Assembly: GCF_009930875.1 (NCBI RefSeq)
Contig: NZ_CP025249.1
Span: forward strand, 1,240,001-1,304,000
DNA length: 64,000 nt
Origin: Actinomyces sp. 432
GTDB lineage: Bacteria; Actinomycetota; Actinomycetes; Actinomycetales; Actinomycetaceae
Reading direction: 5' to 3'
Shown here: one piece after another, positions 45,170 to 55,301 of the stretch
How positions within the stretch are numbered: the stretch's first letter is position 1
Layout: the number at the start of each line of letters is the position of its first letter
The notes under the pieces: generated by a model
What the model was told of the DNA's origin: nothing
The model's input: only the letters and a program-made list of their open reading frames with translations
Database searches by the model: none
Position numbers and translations under genes: made by a program

Positions 45170-46537
45170 CTAGTCCCGGGCGGCGCGCCCCGACCGGGGG
45201 CGAAGACCGAAGGGAGTGAGCACCTCCCGCAGCCGCACCAGCAGCTCCCGCAGGTGCTCGGGCGTGCGCGCGCCCAGTCCGAGCACTACGCCCGGGCCGG
45301 CCGATGCCCTCGGGGAGACCCAGTACGCCGAGATCCCGGAGACCCCCAGGCCCGCGCGGTGACACGCGTCCACGGCACCCGCCTCATCCGCGTGCGGCGC
45401 CAGCAGGACGACGGCGTGAAGCCCGCCCTCCATGGGCACGCCCTCCGGGAACACCTCCGTGAACAGCGCCCGCCGCTGCCGCTCGATCCGCCGCGCGCGG
45501 GCCACGTGGCGGCGCAGACCGTCCTGGGCCAGGAAGCGTGTCATCGCGTCCTGCACGATGCCGGACACGGGCACGCACAACGGGCGCATCCGCGCCACCG
45601 CCTCCTCCGGCGCCACCAGGTAGCCCAGGCCGACGGCGGGGCTGAGGGTCTTAGCGAACGAGCCGAGCATGATGACCTGTTCACCGGAATCCAGGGACAG
45701 CAGGGGCGCGGGCGCGCTGCGCAGCTCGGCGTCGTAGTCGTCCTCGACGATCATGGCTCCCGCCCGACGCGCGGCCGCCAGCAGGGACAGGCGCTGCCCG
45801 GCGGGCATGCGCTCACCCCACGGGAACTGGTGGTTGGGCGTGACCAGCACCGCCTGCGTCCCGGCGGGAAGACTCGGGGAGGCGGAAGCGTCCCTGAAGG
45901 CGGTGGTGTCGATCGGGACCGTGCGCCAGCCCAGCGCCCTGGGAATGCCGGTCAGCGAGGGGTACCCCGGCTCCTCGACGGCCAGCACCCCCGCGCCCGA
46001 GGCGCCCCCGCGGCCACCGAGCACGCTCAGGGCCAGCCGCAAGCCGTCACGGGCCCCCGCGGTGACCAGGATGCGTGCCGGATCGACGTCGACCTGACGG
46101 GTACGCCGAATATGCGTGGCCAGGAGCTCGCGCAGCTCGGCGGAACCGGAGGCGGGGTGCGGACGCGGATCCGCGGTGGCGGCCCGCCAGACGGCGCGCC
46201 ACAGCCCGGTGGTGAGCACCCCGGTGACGGGCGCCCCCGGCCGCAATTCGGAGGCTTGAGACGGCGCCGGCGTCCCGGAGGCGCGTGCACGCCGTTGCGG
46301 CACCGGCCGGGGCAGTTCCGGGTTGACGCGGGTGCCGCCGTGCGTGGCGGTGAGAAAGCCTTCCGCCACGAGCTGCTCATAGGCGGTCACGACGCTTCCA
46401 CGCGAGATGCCGAGCTCGCGCGCCAGCGCCCGGGTCGCCGGGAGCGGATCCCCGGGCGCGAGCTCGCCGCGCGCGACGCGGCCGCGGATGTCCACCACCA
46501 CCTGCTGGGGGAGCGGCTGCCTGCGGTCAATGAGCAC
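45170..46537 (-). CDS. pdxR: MocR-family (GntR-aminotransferase) regulator, probable PdxR
   Basis: 455 residues from GTG at 46537, with GGGAGG 7 bases upstream; a TTG at 46552 is less likely. The N-terminal winged helix ([36 protein letters not shown]) is fused to a fold-type I aminotransferase domain with [23 protein letters not shown] and the PLP Lys in [16 protein letters not shown]. It is divergent from pdxS-pdxT, the classic PdxR arrangement, where the protein senses PLP and controls its synthesis. Candidate sites GTGGTCC lie in the shared interval. Confidence 0.9.
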   Translation of the reverse strand: MLIDRRQPLPQQVVVDIRGRVARGELAPGDPLPATRALARELGISRGSVVTAYEQLVAEGFLTATHGGTRVNPELPRPVPQRRARASGTPAPSQASELRPGAPVTGVLTTGLWRAVWRAATADPRPHPASGSAELRELLATHIRRTRQVDVDPARILVTAGARDGLRLALSVLGGRGGASGAGVLAVEEPGYPSLTGIPRALGWRTVPIDTTAFRDASASPSLPAGTQAVLVTPNHQFPWGERMPAGQRLSLLAAARRAGAMIVEDDYDAELRSAPAPLLSLDSGEQVIMLGSFAKTLSPAVGLGYLVAPEEAVARMRPLCVPVSGIVQDAMTRFLAQDGLRRHVARARRIERQRRALFTEVFPEGVPMEGGLHAVVLLAPHADEAGAVDACHRAGLGVSGISAYWVSPRASAGPGVVLGLGARTPEHLRELLVRLREVLTPFGLRPRSGRAARD

Positions 46538-46576
46538 CGGAACGCCTCCCAAAACTGTTGAACCGGCCGCATCGGC

Positions 46577-46635
46577 CGACCACGCGTCCGGGCCAGACTA
46601 TCCGGTGGTCCAAAGAATTGCCTTCAGTGTGGTCC
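46577..46635. promoter_or_regulatory. candidate PdxR binding sites
   Basis: GTGGTCC occurs as a direct repeat at 46605-46611 and 46629-46635, 24 bases apart, with an inverted GACCAC at 46577-46582, all in the 133-base gap between pdxR and pdxS. MocR regulators usually bind such direct repeats. Confidence 0.4.
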
Positions 46636-46670
46636 GGACAATGGCCCACCGCTGCCGTGAGCATGGCGCC

Positions 46671-47603
46671 ATGAGCACATACGAAACTCCCACCGCCCCG
46701 GAATCCGCCGCTGCCGTACCCGCGGGCACCGGCTCGCCCCTGGTCAAGCGAGGCCTGGCCGATATGCTCAAGGGGGGCGTGATCATGGATGTGGTCACCC
46801 CGGAGCAGGCCCGCATCGCCGAGGAGGCCGGCGCCGTCGCCGTCATGGCGCTCGAACGCGTCCCCGCGGATATCCGTGCCCAGGGCGGCGTGGCCCGCAT
46901 GTCCGACCCCGACCTGATCGCCGCCATCATCGATGCCGTCTCCATCCCGGTGATGGCCAAGGCCCGCATCGGCCACTTCGTCGAGGCGCAGGTCCTACAG
47001 CATCTGGGCGTCGACTACATCGACGAGTCCGAGGTCCTGTCGCCGGCGGACTACGCCCACCACATCGACAAGCAGCGCTTCACCGTGCCCTTCGTCTGCG
47101 GCGCCACCAACCTGGGTGAGGCCCTGCGCCGCATCGCCGAGGGCGCCGCCATGATCCGCTCCAAGGGGGAGGCCGGCACCGGCGACGTTTCCGAAGCGAC
47201 GCGCCACATCCGCACCATCAAGGAGGAGATCGCCCGCCTGCGCGGCCTGCGCGAGGACGAGCTCTACGTCGCCGCCAAGGAGCTTGCCGCCCCCTACGAC
47301 CTGGTGGCCGAGGTCGCCCGCACCGGGAACCTGCCGGTGGTGCTGTTCACCGCCGGCGGGATCGCCACCCCGGCCGACGCCGCCATGATGATGCAGCTCG
47401 GAGCCGACGGCGTATTCGTCGGTTCCGGCATCTTCAAGTCCGGTGACCCCGCCGCCCGCGCGGCCGCAATCGTCCGGGCAACCGCCGCCTACGACGACCC
47501 GGCCGTGATCGCCGAGGTGTCCCGGGGGCTGGGAGAGGCGATGGTCGGCATCAACGTGGCCGACCTGCCCGCGCCCCACCGGTTGGCGGAGCGCGGCTGG
47601 TGA
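46671..47603 (+). CDS. pdxS: pyridoxal 5'-phosphate synthase lyase subunit PdxS
   Basis: 310 residues. (Beta/alpha)8 barrel with [17 protein letters not shown] (first catalytic Asp region), [27 protein letters not shown] (catalytic Lys forming the ribose 5-phosphate imine) and [13 protein letters not shown] (second Lys). It forms PLP from ribose 5-phosphate, glyceraldehyde 3-phosphate and ammonia from PdxT. A GTGA overlap with pdxT couples translation. GAGCATGGCGCC before the ATG gives a weak ribosome site. Divergent from pdxR. Confidence 0.95.
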   Translation: MSTYETPTAPESAAAVPAGTGSPLVKRGLADMLKGGVIMDVVTPEQARIAEEAGAVAVMALERVPADIRAQGGVARMSDPDLIAAIIDAVSIPVMAKARIGHFVEAQVLQHLGVDYIDESEVLSPADYAHHIDKQRFTVPFVCGATNLGEALRRIAEGAAMIRSKGEAGTGDVSEATRHIRTIKEEIARLRGLREDELYVAAKELAAPYDLVAEVARTGNLPVVLFTAGGIATPADAAMMMQLGADGVFVGSGIFKSGDPAARAAAIVRATAAYDDPAVIAEVSRGLGEAMVGINVADLPAPHRLAERGW

Positions 47604-48163
47604 GCGGCCGGCTGGTCGGCGTCCTGGCGCTCCAGGGAGGCGTCGCCGAGCACGCCCGCATGATCGAGTCGCTCGGTCACCGCCCCCGGCTGGTGCGCCG
47701 GGTCGGCGACCTGGAGGGCATTGAGGCGCTCGTGCTGCCCGGCGGGGAGTCGACGACGCTGCGTAGACTGCTGGCCGCCTTCGACCTGACCGAGGCCATC
47801 GAGGATGCCGCCCGCAGGGTGCCGACGCTCGGCACCTGTGCGGGCCTGATCCTCCTGGCGACGCTGGGGGTACTCGACGTCGACGTCGAGCGCAACGCCT
47901 TCGGCCCCCAGGTGGACTCCGCCACCACCCGGCTGCCATGGAAGGACGGGAGCGTCGTGGCCGCATTCATCCGCGCGCCACGCATCACCCGGGTGGGGCA
48001 CGGCGTGCGCGTCTGCTCAACCTGGCGGGGCGTCGGCCGGAACGGATCCGGGCCGGCGATAGTCGGCGTCGAGCAGGGGGAGGGGGAGGAACGGGTCCTC
48101 GGCATCTCCTTTCATCCCGAGCTCACCGGGGATACGACGATCCACCGCGATCTGCTGGGGTGA
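47600..48163 (+). CDS. pdxT: pyridoxal 5'-phosphate synthase glutaminase subunit PdxT
   Basis: 187 residues. Class I glutamine amidotransferase: [28 protein letters not shown], nucleophile Cys in [12 protein letters not shown], and the His-x-Glu pair in [13 protein letters not shown]. It supplies ammonia to PdxS. Starts at GTG within the pdxS stop. The last 41 bases overlap the 3' end of the convergent DUF2339 gene. Confidence 0.95.
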   Translation: MSGRLVGVLALQGGVAEHARMIESLGHRPRLVRRVGDLEGIEALVLPGGESTTLRRLLAAFDLTEAIEDAARRVPTLGTCAGLILLATLGVLDVDVERNAFGPQVDSATTRLPWKDGSVVAAFIRAPRITRVGHGVRVCSTWRGVGRNGSGPAIVGVEQGEGEERVLGISFHPELTGDTTIHRDLLG

Positions 48164-50549
48164 TGGCGCCGGCGGGACCGACTCCGATCGCGCCGCGCTC
48201 CGCCTGCTCCTGGGCGAAGTGGTTGTATGCGAGCGATAGCCCGAAGCAAACGACGCCGGCGACCATGAGCGCCAGGATCCGCGAGAGCGAGTTTTGTCCG
48301 GCTAGATCCACCACGGCCAGTTTGAACACCACCAGCAGCACCAGGGTGAGCCCGTAGTGGCGCAGCGTGGTGGCGTGCAGCCGGAATCCGATGACGGTGC
48401 AGGCGGCACCGGTTGCCAGCACCACACCGGTGATCAGCAAAGAGGTTGCCGACGCGCCGGTGAGGATCATCACCGACCACCACAGGGCGAGGCTCTGCGA
48501 GAGCGCGATGGTCAGCGTCACGGTGAGCGACACCGCGGAGTGCCGCAGCCAGGGCAGCAGCATCCGCCCACCGACCACCACGAGGGCGAGTGCCAGGGCA
48601 ACCAACGGTGCCGCCAGCAGCAGGGAGCCCAGGGAGTCGGCGCGCACCAGCACGGCGACGGCCAGTGCCGTCAACAGCGCCTCGCCCAGCCACGCCAGAG
48701 GCGGCGCCGTGGGCACGACCGGGGTACGCAAGTCGGTAGCGCCCGCCAGTTGTCCCGCGCGCCGACCCGAGACGAGCAAGAGAGGACTGCACCGGGGCGT
48801 GAACAGGCCCATGCCCGCCAGCGCCAACGCCAGGGCACCCGCCAGTAGCGGTGCCGCGAACTGGCCCGCCCCGCCGAGGCCGACGGCGGGAACCAGCCGG
48901 TCCAGCAGCCTGGGGATGATCAGCACCAACTGGCCGGCTGTGATCCACATCCCCGCGGAGAGCCACGCGGGCCGGTTCGCGTGCTCCTCGGAACTCGGGG
49001 GCGGAGCCAGCAGTGCCTCCAGCGGAGCGGTCAGGAGCACGCCGATGAGTACGGCCAGAATGGCCAGCATCACGGTGCTGCGGTCGGGGGAGAACACTGC
49101 CAGCAGCGCGGCTGTGCTGAACAGCGGAAGCACCAGCACGGGGGCGCTGTAACCGGCACGCACCACGGGTACGGCGGCCAGCGCCACCGCCGCCACCGCA
49201 GGCGGTAGCAGTGCGATATTCAAAGCGAAAACGGCCGCCGCGATGCACAGCACCGTCCCCAGGTTCACCGGCGCGATGACGCGCAGCCACGGGGAGGCAG
49301 CCTGCTGTGGGAGCAGGGCGGCGGTGGCCAGGCAGACCAGGGCCAGGAAGACCACGGCCATGCCGTTGCGCGTGGATGACGCCACGCCGTCCGCGGAAGT
49401 GAGCATCAGCAACGCCAGCGCCTGGATGATGCCGGTGATCGCCCACTCGTATCCGGCGGCCTCCCGCGCTCCGGCTCCGGCCAGCAGACGCGCGGAGTGG
49501 TGCGTCTGCGCCAGGAGTACCGCGCAGGGCGCGGCGAGCAGCACGACGCCGGTGAGCGGTTGCGTCACCAGCAGCCGGGAGGGGCCGGTCAGCAGCACGG
49601 TGCCGGTGACCACCATGGAGGTGGTCGGCAGCCAGGGCGCCAGGCGCATGCGGGGTGTAAAACGCGGCAGTATCGCCGCCACCACGGCCAGGGCGACGGT
49701 GTAGATATCGATCAAGGTCCAGGCCAGGACCGCCTGTTCCGGGTGTGTTGTCACCTGCCAGGTGGTGAAGCCGACGGTCACCAGCGCCCCCAGCATGGAG
49801 ATGACGGCGGTGAAGAACTGTGCCGTGGCACAGGACACCAGCAGCAGCATGAAGGCCCAGGCCACCATCAGTCCCAGGGCGGCGACCGGGCTCAGCCCGG
49901 CGATCAGGGCGGCACCGATGACGGCGACGAAGCCGAGCGCACCGCCCGTGCCCGTGAGGGTGGCGGCCGCCACCTGCAGTCGCTCTCGCGTCTGGTTGAC
50001 GATCGTGCCCGCGGCGACCAGGGAGACAGCTACGACACCCAGCGTCCCCACCTTCACGATGTCGGGAATCTGGTCCCAGACCAGGGCTATGAGGCTCACG
50101 GCGGCGGACATGATCAGGAACGCTGCCGCCCCGGACAGGACGTATCTGCCGATGTTCCCCTCGGTGCGCCTCTCTCGTATGGGCCGCACTGCGAATGGGG
50201 CGTCGTCGGCAGCGCTTGTGGAGCCGCTGGGGGCCACTGCCGCCGGGGCGTTCTGCAATGGGGTGGCGGGCGCCTTCAGAACGGGCTTGGACGGCGGGTA
50301 TGTGGCCAGGGCCGGGGTCCGGGGCGGTTGCACCGCAGGAGCCGCGGCCGGTGAGGAGAACGATGCCCGCGTAGTCATCGGCCGGGCAGGTGGGGAGGCG
50401 ACCGGCGCGGGGCGCGCCTGCGGACGCGCCGCAGAGTCGAGGGGGTGCCCATCACGGGAGATCCTATTGGCCACCCAGTCGAGCTTGCGTTCGAGGGTTG
50501 TCAGGCGCCCGATGATCTCTTCGAGCTGCTCACTGCTGGCCGTATCCAT
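48123..50549 (-). CDS. DUF2339 polytopic membrane protein (copy 1)
   Basis: 808 residues. An N-terminal coiled coil (EQLEEIIGRLTTLERKLDWV), then a Pro/Ala-rich linker to about 140, then some twenty-five hydrophobic helices filling the rest, ending with the family's MAGVVCFGLSLAYNHFAQEQ. Characteristic DUF2339 pieces are IGRYVLSGAAAFLIM and GFRLHATTLRHYGLTLVLL. Function unknown; such proteins may sense or transport at the envelope. A close paralogue lies directly upstream on the same strand (50675-53025). The 3' end overlaps pdxT by 41 bases. Confidence 0.8.
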   Translation of the reverse strand: MDTASSEQLEEIIGRLTTLERKLDWVANRISRDGHPLDSAARPQARPAPVASPPARPMTTRASFSSPAAAPAVQPPRTPALATYPPSKPVLKAPATPLQNAPAAVAPSGSTSAADDAPFAVRPIRERRTEGNIGRYVLSGAAAFLIMSAAVSLIALVWDQIPDIVKVGTLGVVAVSLVAAGTIVNQTRERLQVAAATLTGTGGALGFVAVIGAALIAGLSPVAALGLMVAWAFMLLLVSCATAQFFTAVISMLGALVTVGFTTWQVTTHPEQAVLAWTLIDIYTVALAVVAAILPRFTPRMRLAPWLPTTSMVVTGTVLLTGPSRLLVTQPLTGVVLLAAPCAVLLAQTHHSARLLAGAGAREAAGYEWAITGIIQALALLMLTSADGVASSTRNGMAVVFLALVCLATAALLPQQAASPWLRVIAPVNLGTVLCIAAAVFALNIALLPPAVAAVALAAVPVVRAGYSAPVLVLPLFSTAALLAVFSPDRSTVMLAILAVLIGVLLTAPLEALLAPPPSSEEHANRPAWLSAGMWITAGQLVLIIPRLLDRLVPAVGLGGAGQFAAPLLAGALALALAGMGLFTPRCSPLLLVSGRRAGQLAGATDLRTPVVPTAPPLAWLGEALLTALAVAVLVRADSLGSLLLAAPLVALALALVVVGGRMLLPWLRHSAVSLTVTLTIALSQSLALWWSVMILTGASATSLLITGVVLATGAACTVIGFRLHATTLRHYGLTLVLLVVFKLAVVDLAGQNSLSRILALMVAGVVCFGLSLAYNHFAQEQAERGAIGVGPAGAITPADRGGSSYPR

Positions 50550-50674
50550 GCCTCAAGGATCCGGCCCTGGCGGGCCGAAGTCACGCCGTCGCGACGGGGA
50601 GTACTCCCCTCGGCCCGGATTGTGACCCAGCCGGATATGGCTGGCGCGTCGGGCACGTCAGCCATGCAGGTCCA

Positions 50675-53025
50675 TCAGGTGTAGGGAGGCACCCGATGAT
50701 CGTCGGTTGGCGCCGGGTTCGTCTCGGCGGCATACCGGGCCTGTTCGTGCGCGAACCGGTTGTATGCCAAAGACAGGCAGAAGCACGCCAGCCCGGCCAC
50801 CAGCAGCGCCAGTACCTGGGTGATCGAGCTCCCGTCCGCCAGATCCAGCAGCGCCAGCTTCATCACCACCGCCATCACCAGGGTCAGGCCGTAGTGGCGC
50901 AGGGCCGTGGCCTGGACCCGGAACCCGGCCACGATGCACACGGTCCCGGTTGCCAGCACCATGGCGGTAACCAGCATGGAGGTCGGTGAGGCTCCAGACT
51001 GGACCATGACGGCCCACCACAGCGTCGCGCTCTGCGAGACCGCGACGGCCACGCCCACTGGCGACTGGTGCAGCCAGGGCAGCAGCAGACGGGCCCCGGC
51101 AGCTGCAAGGGCCGGGCCCAGGATCACGAGGGGACAGGCAACCAGTGCTCCGGCGGTGGAGCGGAACGCGTCTGCCGCGGTGAGCGTTGCTACCGCCTGC
51201 ACCGACAGAATGCCGAAGCCCACCCAGGCGATCATGGGTGTGCGGCGCACGGTTGGTGTACGCAGTCCAGTCGCCCCGTCCAGCACTCCCGCCCAGGCCC
51301 CGATACCAGGGTCAGTGGGGAACAACCACGGTTGAACAGGCCCAGGCCGGCCATGGCCAGGGCGCCCGCGCCCGCGAGCAGTGGCGCGGTAATGGTGTTC
51401 GGGCTCAGTGCTCGCACCAATTGCGGAACCACCAGTACCAGGTCCGCTCCAACCAGCCAGGCGCCCGCCGTCAGCGGATTGAAGCGCCCATGCTGAGTCG
51501 GCGCGGGGACAGCTGCGGGAGCCGACGGCGACGCCAGGCGGCTTTCCAGCCAGATACTCGAGCCGACGGCGGTGATGACCGCCGCAAGCGCAAGCCAAAG
51601 CTCCGGCGTCGGCTGTGGTCGCGCGCCGGCGGTGAGGCCCAGCGCGGCCAGACCGGTCATCGGCAGCATCGCCACGGGGGCGCTGTGTCCGGCGTGCACA
51701 GTCGGCAGGCACGCCAGTGCCAAGCAGACGACTGCTGGCAGCAGCAGTCTGACGTCGACGGCGAATGCGGCGACGCCCACGCCTAGGATCACCCACGGGT
51801 TCACGCCTATCACGTTCTGCGGCCAGGAGGAGTCCTCGGCGTCGTCGGGCCGCAGGGCTCCAGTGGATGCGGTCGCGGCCGTCAGGATGAGTGCCGCGGG
51901 GAGGGCGCGTGCGGCGGATGGTGCCGCAGGAGCCATTGTGAAGTGCAGTACCGCGAGCACCAGGACGGCACCGACCCCGCCCCACTCCCAGACGGTCCCG
52001 CCTCGCCCGGCGGAGCGGGACAGCAGCCGCCCGGAGTGATGCGCCTGAACGAGAAGCACAACGGCGGGCAGGCACGACAGGGCGACGCCGACGGGTGACC
52101 CATCGCGTAGCAGAGTGACTGGGCAGAGCAGGAGCGCCGCCGCCGTCACCGCCATCGAGGTGGTGGGAACCCACTCGACCAGGTGCATACGCGGCGTGTA
52201 ATGCGGCAGCAACGCGCATACCACGCCCCAGGCGATCACGTATCCGTTGACCAGGGTCCACAGCAGGAGTGCCCGGCCGGGGTGGTTGCTCGCCTGCGTA
52301 CATGCGAAGGCGACGGTAACCAGCGCGCCCAGCGTGGAGACCACGGCGGTGAAGAACTGCTGCGTCGTCCACGACACCAGCAGCAGTACGAAGCCCCAGG
52401 CGGCCATGAGCACCAGGGCGATGACGGGCGCCAAGTCCACAATCAGGACAGCTCCGATGATGGTCACGAAACCCAGCGCCCCACCGGTACCAGTGACGGT
52501 GGCCGCCGCTACCTGCTGGCGCGGCCGGTTCTCTGAAAGAGAGGTCCCGGCGGAGACCATGCCGAGGGCGAGCAGGCCTAGAGCCGCCACCTTCCAGGCA
52601 CCGGGAATCTGGTCCCAGACCAGCGCAATGAGGCTGGTCGCGGCCAGCAGCACCAGCAGTGCCGCCGCACCGGATAACAGGTAGGCGCCGACATTTCCCT
52701 CCCGGTGGGTGGCGGTGCCGCCGGGCGTCGGCACCGGGACCTGCGGCGCGGGCGGTGCAGTCGGACGCGCCAGACTCGGGAGCGGACTCGGGAGCGGACT
52801 CGGTAGGGGCTGCCGAACCCGTGCCGGGGCGGGAGTGCGCACGAAGGGGTCGTCATCCGGATAAGGCTTCAGGGGCACGCCTGGAGGGGTCGGGATGGGG
52901 TCGGGGGAGGCTGCGGATGCGGCCGCCAGCCGGTCGACCCGGACCTCCAGTCCGTCGATTTTGCGTTCCAGGGTGGCCAGGCGGGTGAGCAACTCGTCGA
53001 GTCGCGCACTGTCGTAGTGCTCCAT
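50675..53025 (-). CDS. DUF2339 polytopic membrane protein (copy 2), apparent frameshift
   Basis: Restored length 783 residues from MEHYDSARLDELLTRLATLE (ATG at 53025). Same layout as copy 1: coiled coil, Pro-rich linker, VGAYLLSGAAALLVLL, many membrane helices, and GFRVQATALRHYGLTLVMA ... LACFCLSLAYNRFAHEQ. The frame breaks near 51298-51301: one extra C on the given strand joins SPLTLVSG to AWAGVLDGATGLRTP, matching copy 1 (SPLLLVSG ... GATDLRTP). Tandem duplication is the likely origin, and the copies have diverged widely. 125 bases separate them. Confidence 0.78.
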
Positions 53026-53092
53026 GAGCCAAGGATCCGACAAGGGCGTGGTGTTGTCACGGTTTTGATAAAAGTCGTGCCTCGCGGTGGGA

Positions 53093-53098
53093 TAGCCT
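53093..53098 (+). promoter_or_regulatory. -10 box of the UTP-glucose-1-phosphate uridylyltransferase gene (leaderless type)
   Basis: TAGCCT ends 6 bases before the ATG at 53105; no Shine-Dalgarno lies between. Confidence 0.5.
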
Positions 53099-53104
53099 TT
53101 GCCC

Positions 53105-54484
53105 ATGAGCACTACCGGATTGGCCGCCGCCCAGGCAAAGATGCGCGACGCCGGCGTCGCGGAGCAGGCCATCGACGTTTTCAGCCACTACTACCGTGCG
53201 CTTGAGGAGGGCGCCACCGGGCTCGTCCCCGAGGACACCATTGAGCCACTCACGCAGATCGACTCCATCGACGACGTCCAGGTCGATGAGGCGGCCGCCC
53301 GCGAGGCGCTCAGCAAGACCGTTCTTATCAAGCTCAACGGTGGGCTCGGCACCTCCATGGGCATGGACCGGGCCAAGTCGCTGCTGCCCGTGCGCGACGG
53401 CAAGAGCTTCCTGGACCTGCTGGTAGACCAGGTGATGGCCGCCCGCGCCCGCTACGGCGTGACCCTCCCGCTGATCTTCATGGACTCCTTCCGCACCCGC
53501 GCGGACACGCTGGCGGCCCTGGCCGCCCACCCGGGCATCGAGGTGGAGGGCATCCCACTGGACTTCCTGCAGAACCGGGAGCCCAAATTGCGCGCCGATG
53601 ACCTGACGCCGGTGCAGTGGGAGGCGGATCCGAGCCTGGAGTGGTGCCCGCCCGGGCACGGCGACATCTACACCGCCCTGGTGGCCTCCGGTGTGCTGGA
53701 CGCCCTCCTGGAGCGCGGCTACAAGTACGCGATGACCTCCAACTCCGACAACCTGGGGGCTGCCCCGAGCGCCCGTATCGCCGGCTGGTTCGCCGCCTCC
53801 GGCGCCCCCTACGCGCCGGAGATGTGCCGCCGAACCCCGGCCGACGTCAAGGGCGGGCACCTGGCGGTGCGCAAGGCGGACGGCCGCATCATCCTGCGCG
53901 ACACCGCCCAGACCCCGCCCGAGGAGATGCACTACTTCACCGACCAGTACCGTCACCCCTTCTTCCACACCAACAACCTCTGGTTCGACCTGGAGGTGCT
54001 GCGGGATACGCTCGTTGAACGGCACGGCATCCTGGGACTGCCGCTGATCCGCAACGACAAGACGGTGGACCCGGCGGACCCCGACTCCACGCCGGTCATC
54101 CAGCTGGAGACCGCCATGGGTGCAGCCGTGGAGGCCTTCGACGGCGCCACCGCCGTGGAGGTGCCGCGTAGCCGCTTCCTGCCGGTCAAGACCACCAACG
54201 ACCTGCTGCTGCTGCGCTCAGACGTGTACGAGGTGGACGCCGACGGGCTGCTGCGGCAGGTGCCCGAGCAGGCCTGCGTGGTGGACCTCGATCCGCGCTA
54301 CTACAAGCGGATCGCCGACTTCGAGGCCCGCTTCCCGCACGGGGTCCCCTCCATCCGCGACGCGAGCAGCCTGACGGTGCGGGGCGACTGGACCTTCGGG
54401 GCCGACGTCGTCGCCACCGGGGATGCGGCCGTGACCGAGGCGGGGGCGCCCGGGGTGGTGCAGGACGGCACGCGTCTGGACTGA
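53105..54484 (+). CDS. UTP-glucose-1-phosphate uridylyltransferase (UDPGP family)
   Basis: 459 residues of the eukaryote-like UGP family, distinct from bacterial GalU. Nucleotide-binding motif LIKLNGGLGTSMGMDRAKSL near residue 77, then PLIFMDSFRTRADTL, the uridine and sugar sites EWCPPGHGDIYTAL and YAMTSNSDNLGA, FFHTNNLWFDLEVL and the KTTNDLLLLRSDVY lysine region. It makes UDP-glucose for cell-surface and storage glycans. Such UGPs are common in Actinomyces and Bifidobacterium. The 414 bases after it hold the second CACGACC element and a tRNA terminator. Confidence 0.93.
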   Translation: MSTTGLAAAQAKMRDAGVAEQAIDVFSHYYRALEEGATGLVPEDTIEPLTQIDSIDDVQVDEAAAREALSKTVLIKLNGGLGTSMGMDRAKSLLPVRDGKSFLDLLVDQVMAARARYGVTLPLIFMDSFRTRADTLAALAAHPGIEVEGIPLDFLQNREPKLRADDLTPVQWEADPSLEWCPPGHGDIYTALVASGVLDALLERGYKYAMTSNSDNLGAAPSARIAGWFAASGAPYAPEMCRRTPADVKGGHLAVRKADGRIILRDTAQTPPEEMHYFTDQYRHPFFHTNNLWFDLEVLRDTLVERHGILGLPLIRNDKTVDPADPDSTPVIQLETAMGAAVEAFDGATAVEVPRSRFLPVKTTNDLLLLRSDVYEVDADGLLRQVPEQACVVDLDPRYYKRIADFEARFPHGVPSIRDASSLTVRGDWTFGADVVATGDAAVTEAGAPGVVQDGTRLD

Positions 54485-54575
54485 GCCGTCCCGACGGCGG
54501 CCTGGGGCCGGTGCCCGGGAATGCCCGGGCGCCGGGCCGGGCTTCCACGCGCTCCCATCGCAAAGACCCGTGTTC

Positions 54576-54656
54576 CACGACCTTGGTGTGTGTTGCACGA
54601 CCACCCCGGGGTCGTGGAGTGCGCACCGGGGTCGTGCAGTGTCGTCCAGGGTCGTG
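54576..54656. repeat. intergenic CACGACC palindromic element, copy 2
   Basis: CACGACC-N13-CACGACC-ACCCCGG-GGTCGTG-N13-GGTCGTG-N13-GGTCGTG: same half-sites, same 20-base period and same ACCCCGG centre as the copy at 41977-42035, with one more right half-site. The N13 spacers differ from copy 1 and no longer pair as perfectly. Non-coding on both strands. Confidence 0.65.
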
Positions 54657-54860
54657 CGAAGCCTCCCCGGCCCCGGCGCCGGACGCCGCCACCCACAAAG
54701 GCCGGGCCGAGTGAACCGGCCGGCAGAGGCCACAACGCCGGTCTAAAGCACCACGTTTGCGCCTATAACCCCCTATCACCGGCAACCCTCGGCTGAGCCG
54801 TTCGCCGGGGAGTACACCGCGAGCTGCTCGCAGAGGGAAGTGAACGGAATGAACAATTGA

Positions 54861-54886
54861 GGCCCCGGACCAGACGGTCCGGGGCC
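54861..54886 (-). terminator. terminator of tRNA-Val(CAC)
   Basis: GGCCCCGGACC and its exact complement form an 11-bp stem with a 4-base loop; on the minus strand TCAATTGTTC follows. It lies 12 bases past the end of the minus-strand tRNA. Confidence 0.75.
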
Positions 54887-54898
54887 TTGCGCAGCCGG

Positions 54899-54971
54899 TG
54901 GGCGATACTGGAATCGAACCAGTGACCTCCTCGGTGTGAACGAGGCGCTCTAACCCCTGAGCCAATCGCCC
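54899..54971 (-). tRNA. tRNA-Val (CAC)
   Basis: Acceptor GGGCGAT/ATCGCCC, anticodon stem CCTCG/CGAGG with loop TTCACAC (anticodon CAC), T-arm ACTGG-TTCGATT-CCAGT, discriminator A. No encoded CCA. Divergent from the three following tRNAs. Confidence 0.93.
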
Positions 54972-55125
54972 GGTGCGGTGGAGAGATTAGCCTTAATGGG
55001 CCCTCTCCGGCAAACGCGGCGCCGGTGAGGTGGATCACCGCCTGTGCATTTGCGTGCAGGCCCCTGCCGGGTGTTATGGTTCAGCCGCGCTCGGGGGAAC
55101 GCAAGCACCCCGAAGTGCCGAGCAT

Positions 55126-55198
55126 GCGGATGTGGCTCAGTTGGTAGAGCATCACCTTGCCAAGGTGAGGGTCGCGGGTTCGAGTCCCGTCATCCGCT
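55126..55198 (+). tRNA. tRNA-Gly (GCC)
   Basis: Acceptor GCGGATG/CATCCGC, anticodon stem TCACC/GGTGA with loop TTGCCAA (anticodon GCC), T-arm GCGGG-TTCGAGT-CCCGT, discriminator T as expected for glycine. Confidence 0.95.
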
Positions 55199-55229
55199 CC
55201 GAGGCGCCGGGTACCCCCAGCCTCTTAAT

Positions 55230-55300
55230 GGTGGGTTGGCCGAGAGGTTAGGCACCGGCCTGCAAAGCCGTTTACACCGGTTCGAATCCGGTACCCACCT
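55230..55300 (+). tRNA. tRNA-Cys (GCA)
   Basis: Acceptor GGTGGGT/ACCCACC, anticodon stem CCGGC/GCCGT with loop CTGCAAA (anticodon GCA), T-arm ACCGG-TTCGAAT-CCGGT, discriminator T (U73) typical of cysteine. Confidence 0.94.
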
Positions 55301-55301
55301 C

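Noticed and set aside
42519..45365. 948-codon frame antisense to uvrA
   Set aside because: Same reason: a shadow of codon bias in uvrA.
43466..46561. 1031-codon plus-strand frame across uvrA and the MocR gene
   Set aside because: Out of frame with uvrA, Arg/Pro-rich, and it crosses a gene on the other strand; no domain.
54186..54965. Minus-strand frame beginning with a VTGSIPVSPTG-type peptide
   Set aside because: Its N-terminus is translated tRNA-Val and the rest runs through repeats and the antisense of the UGP gene.
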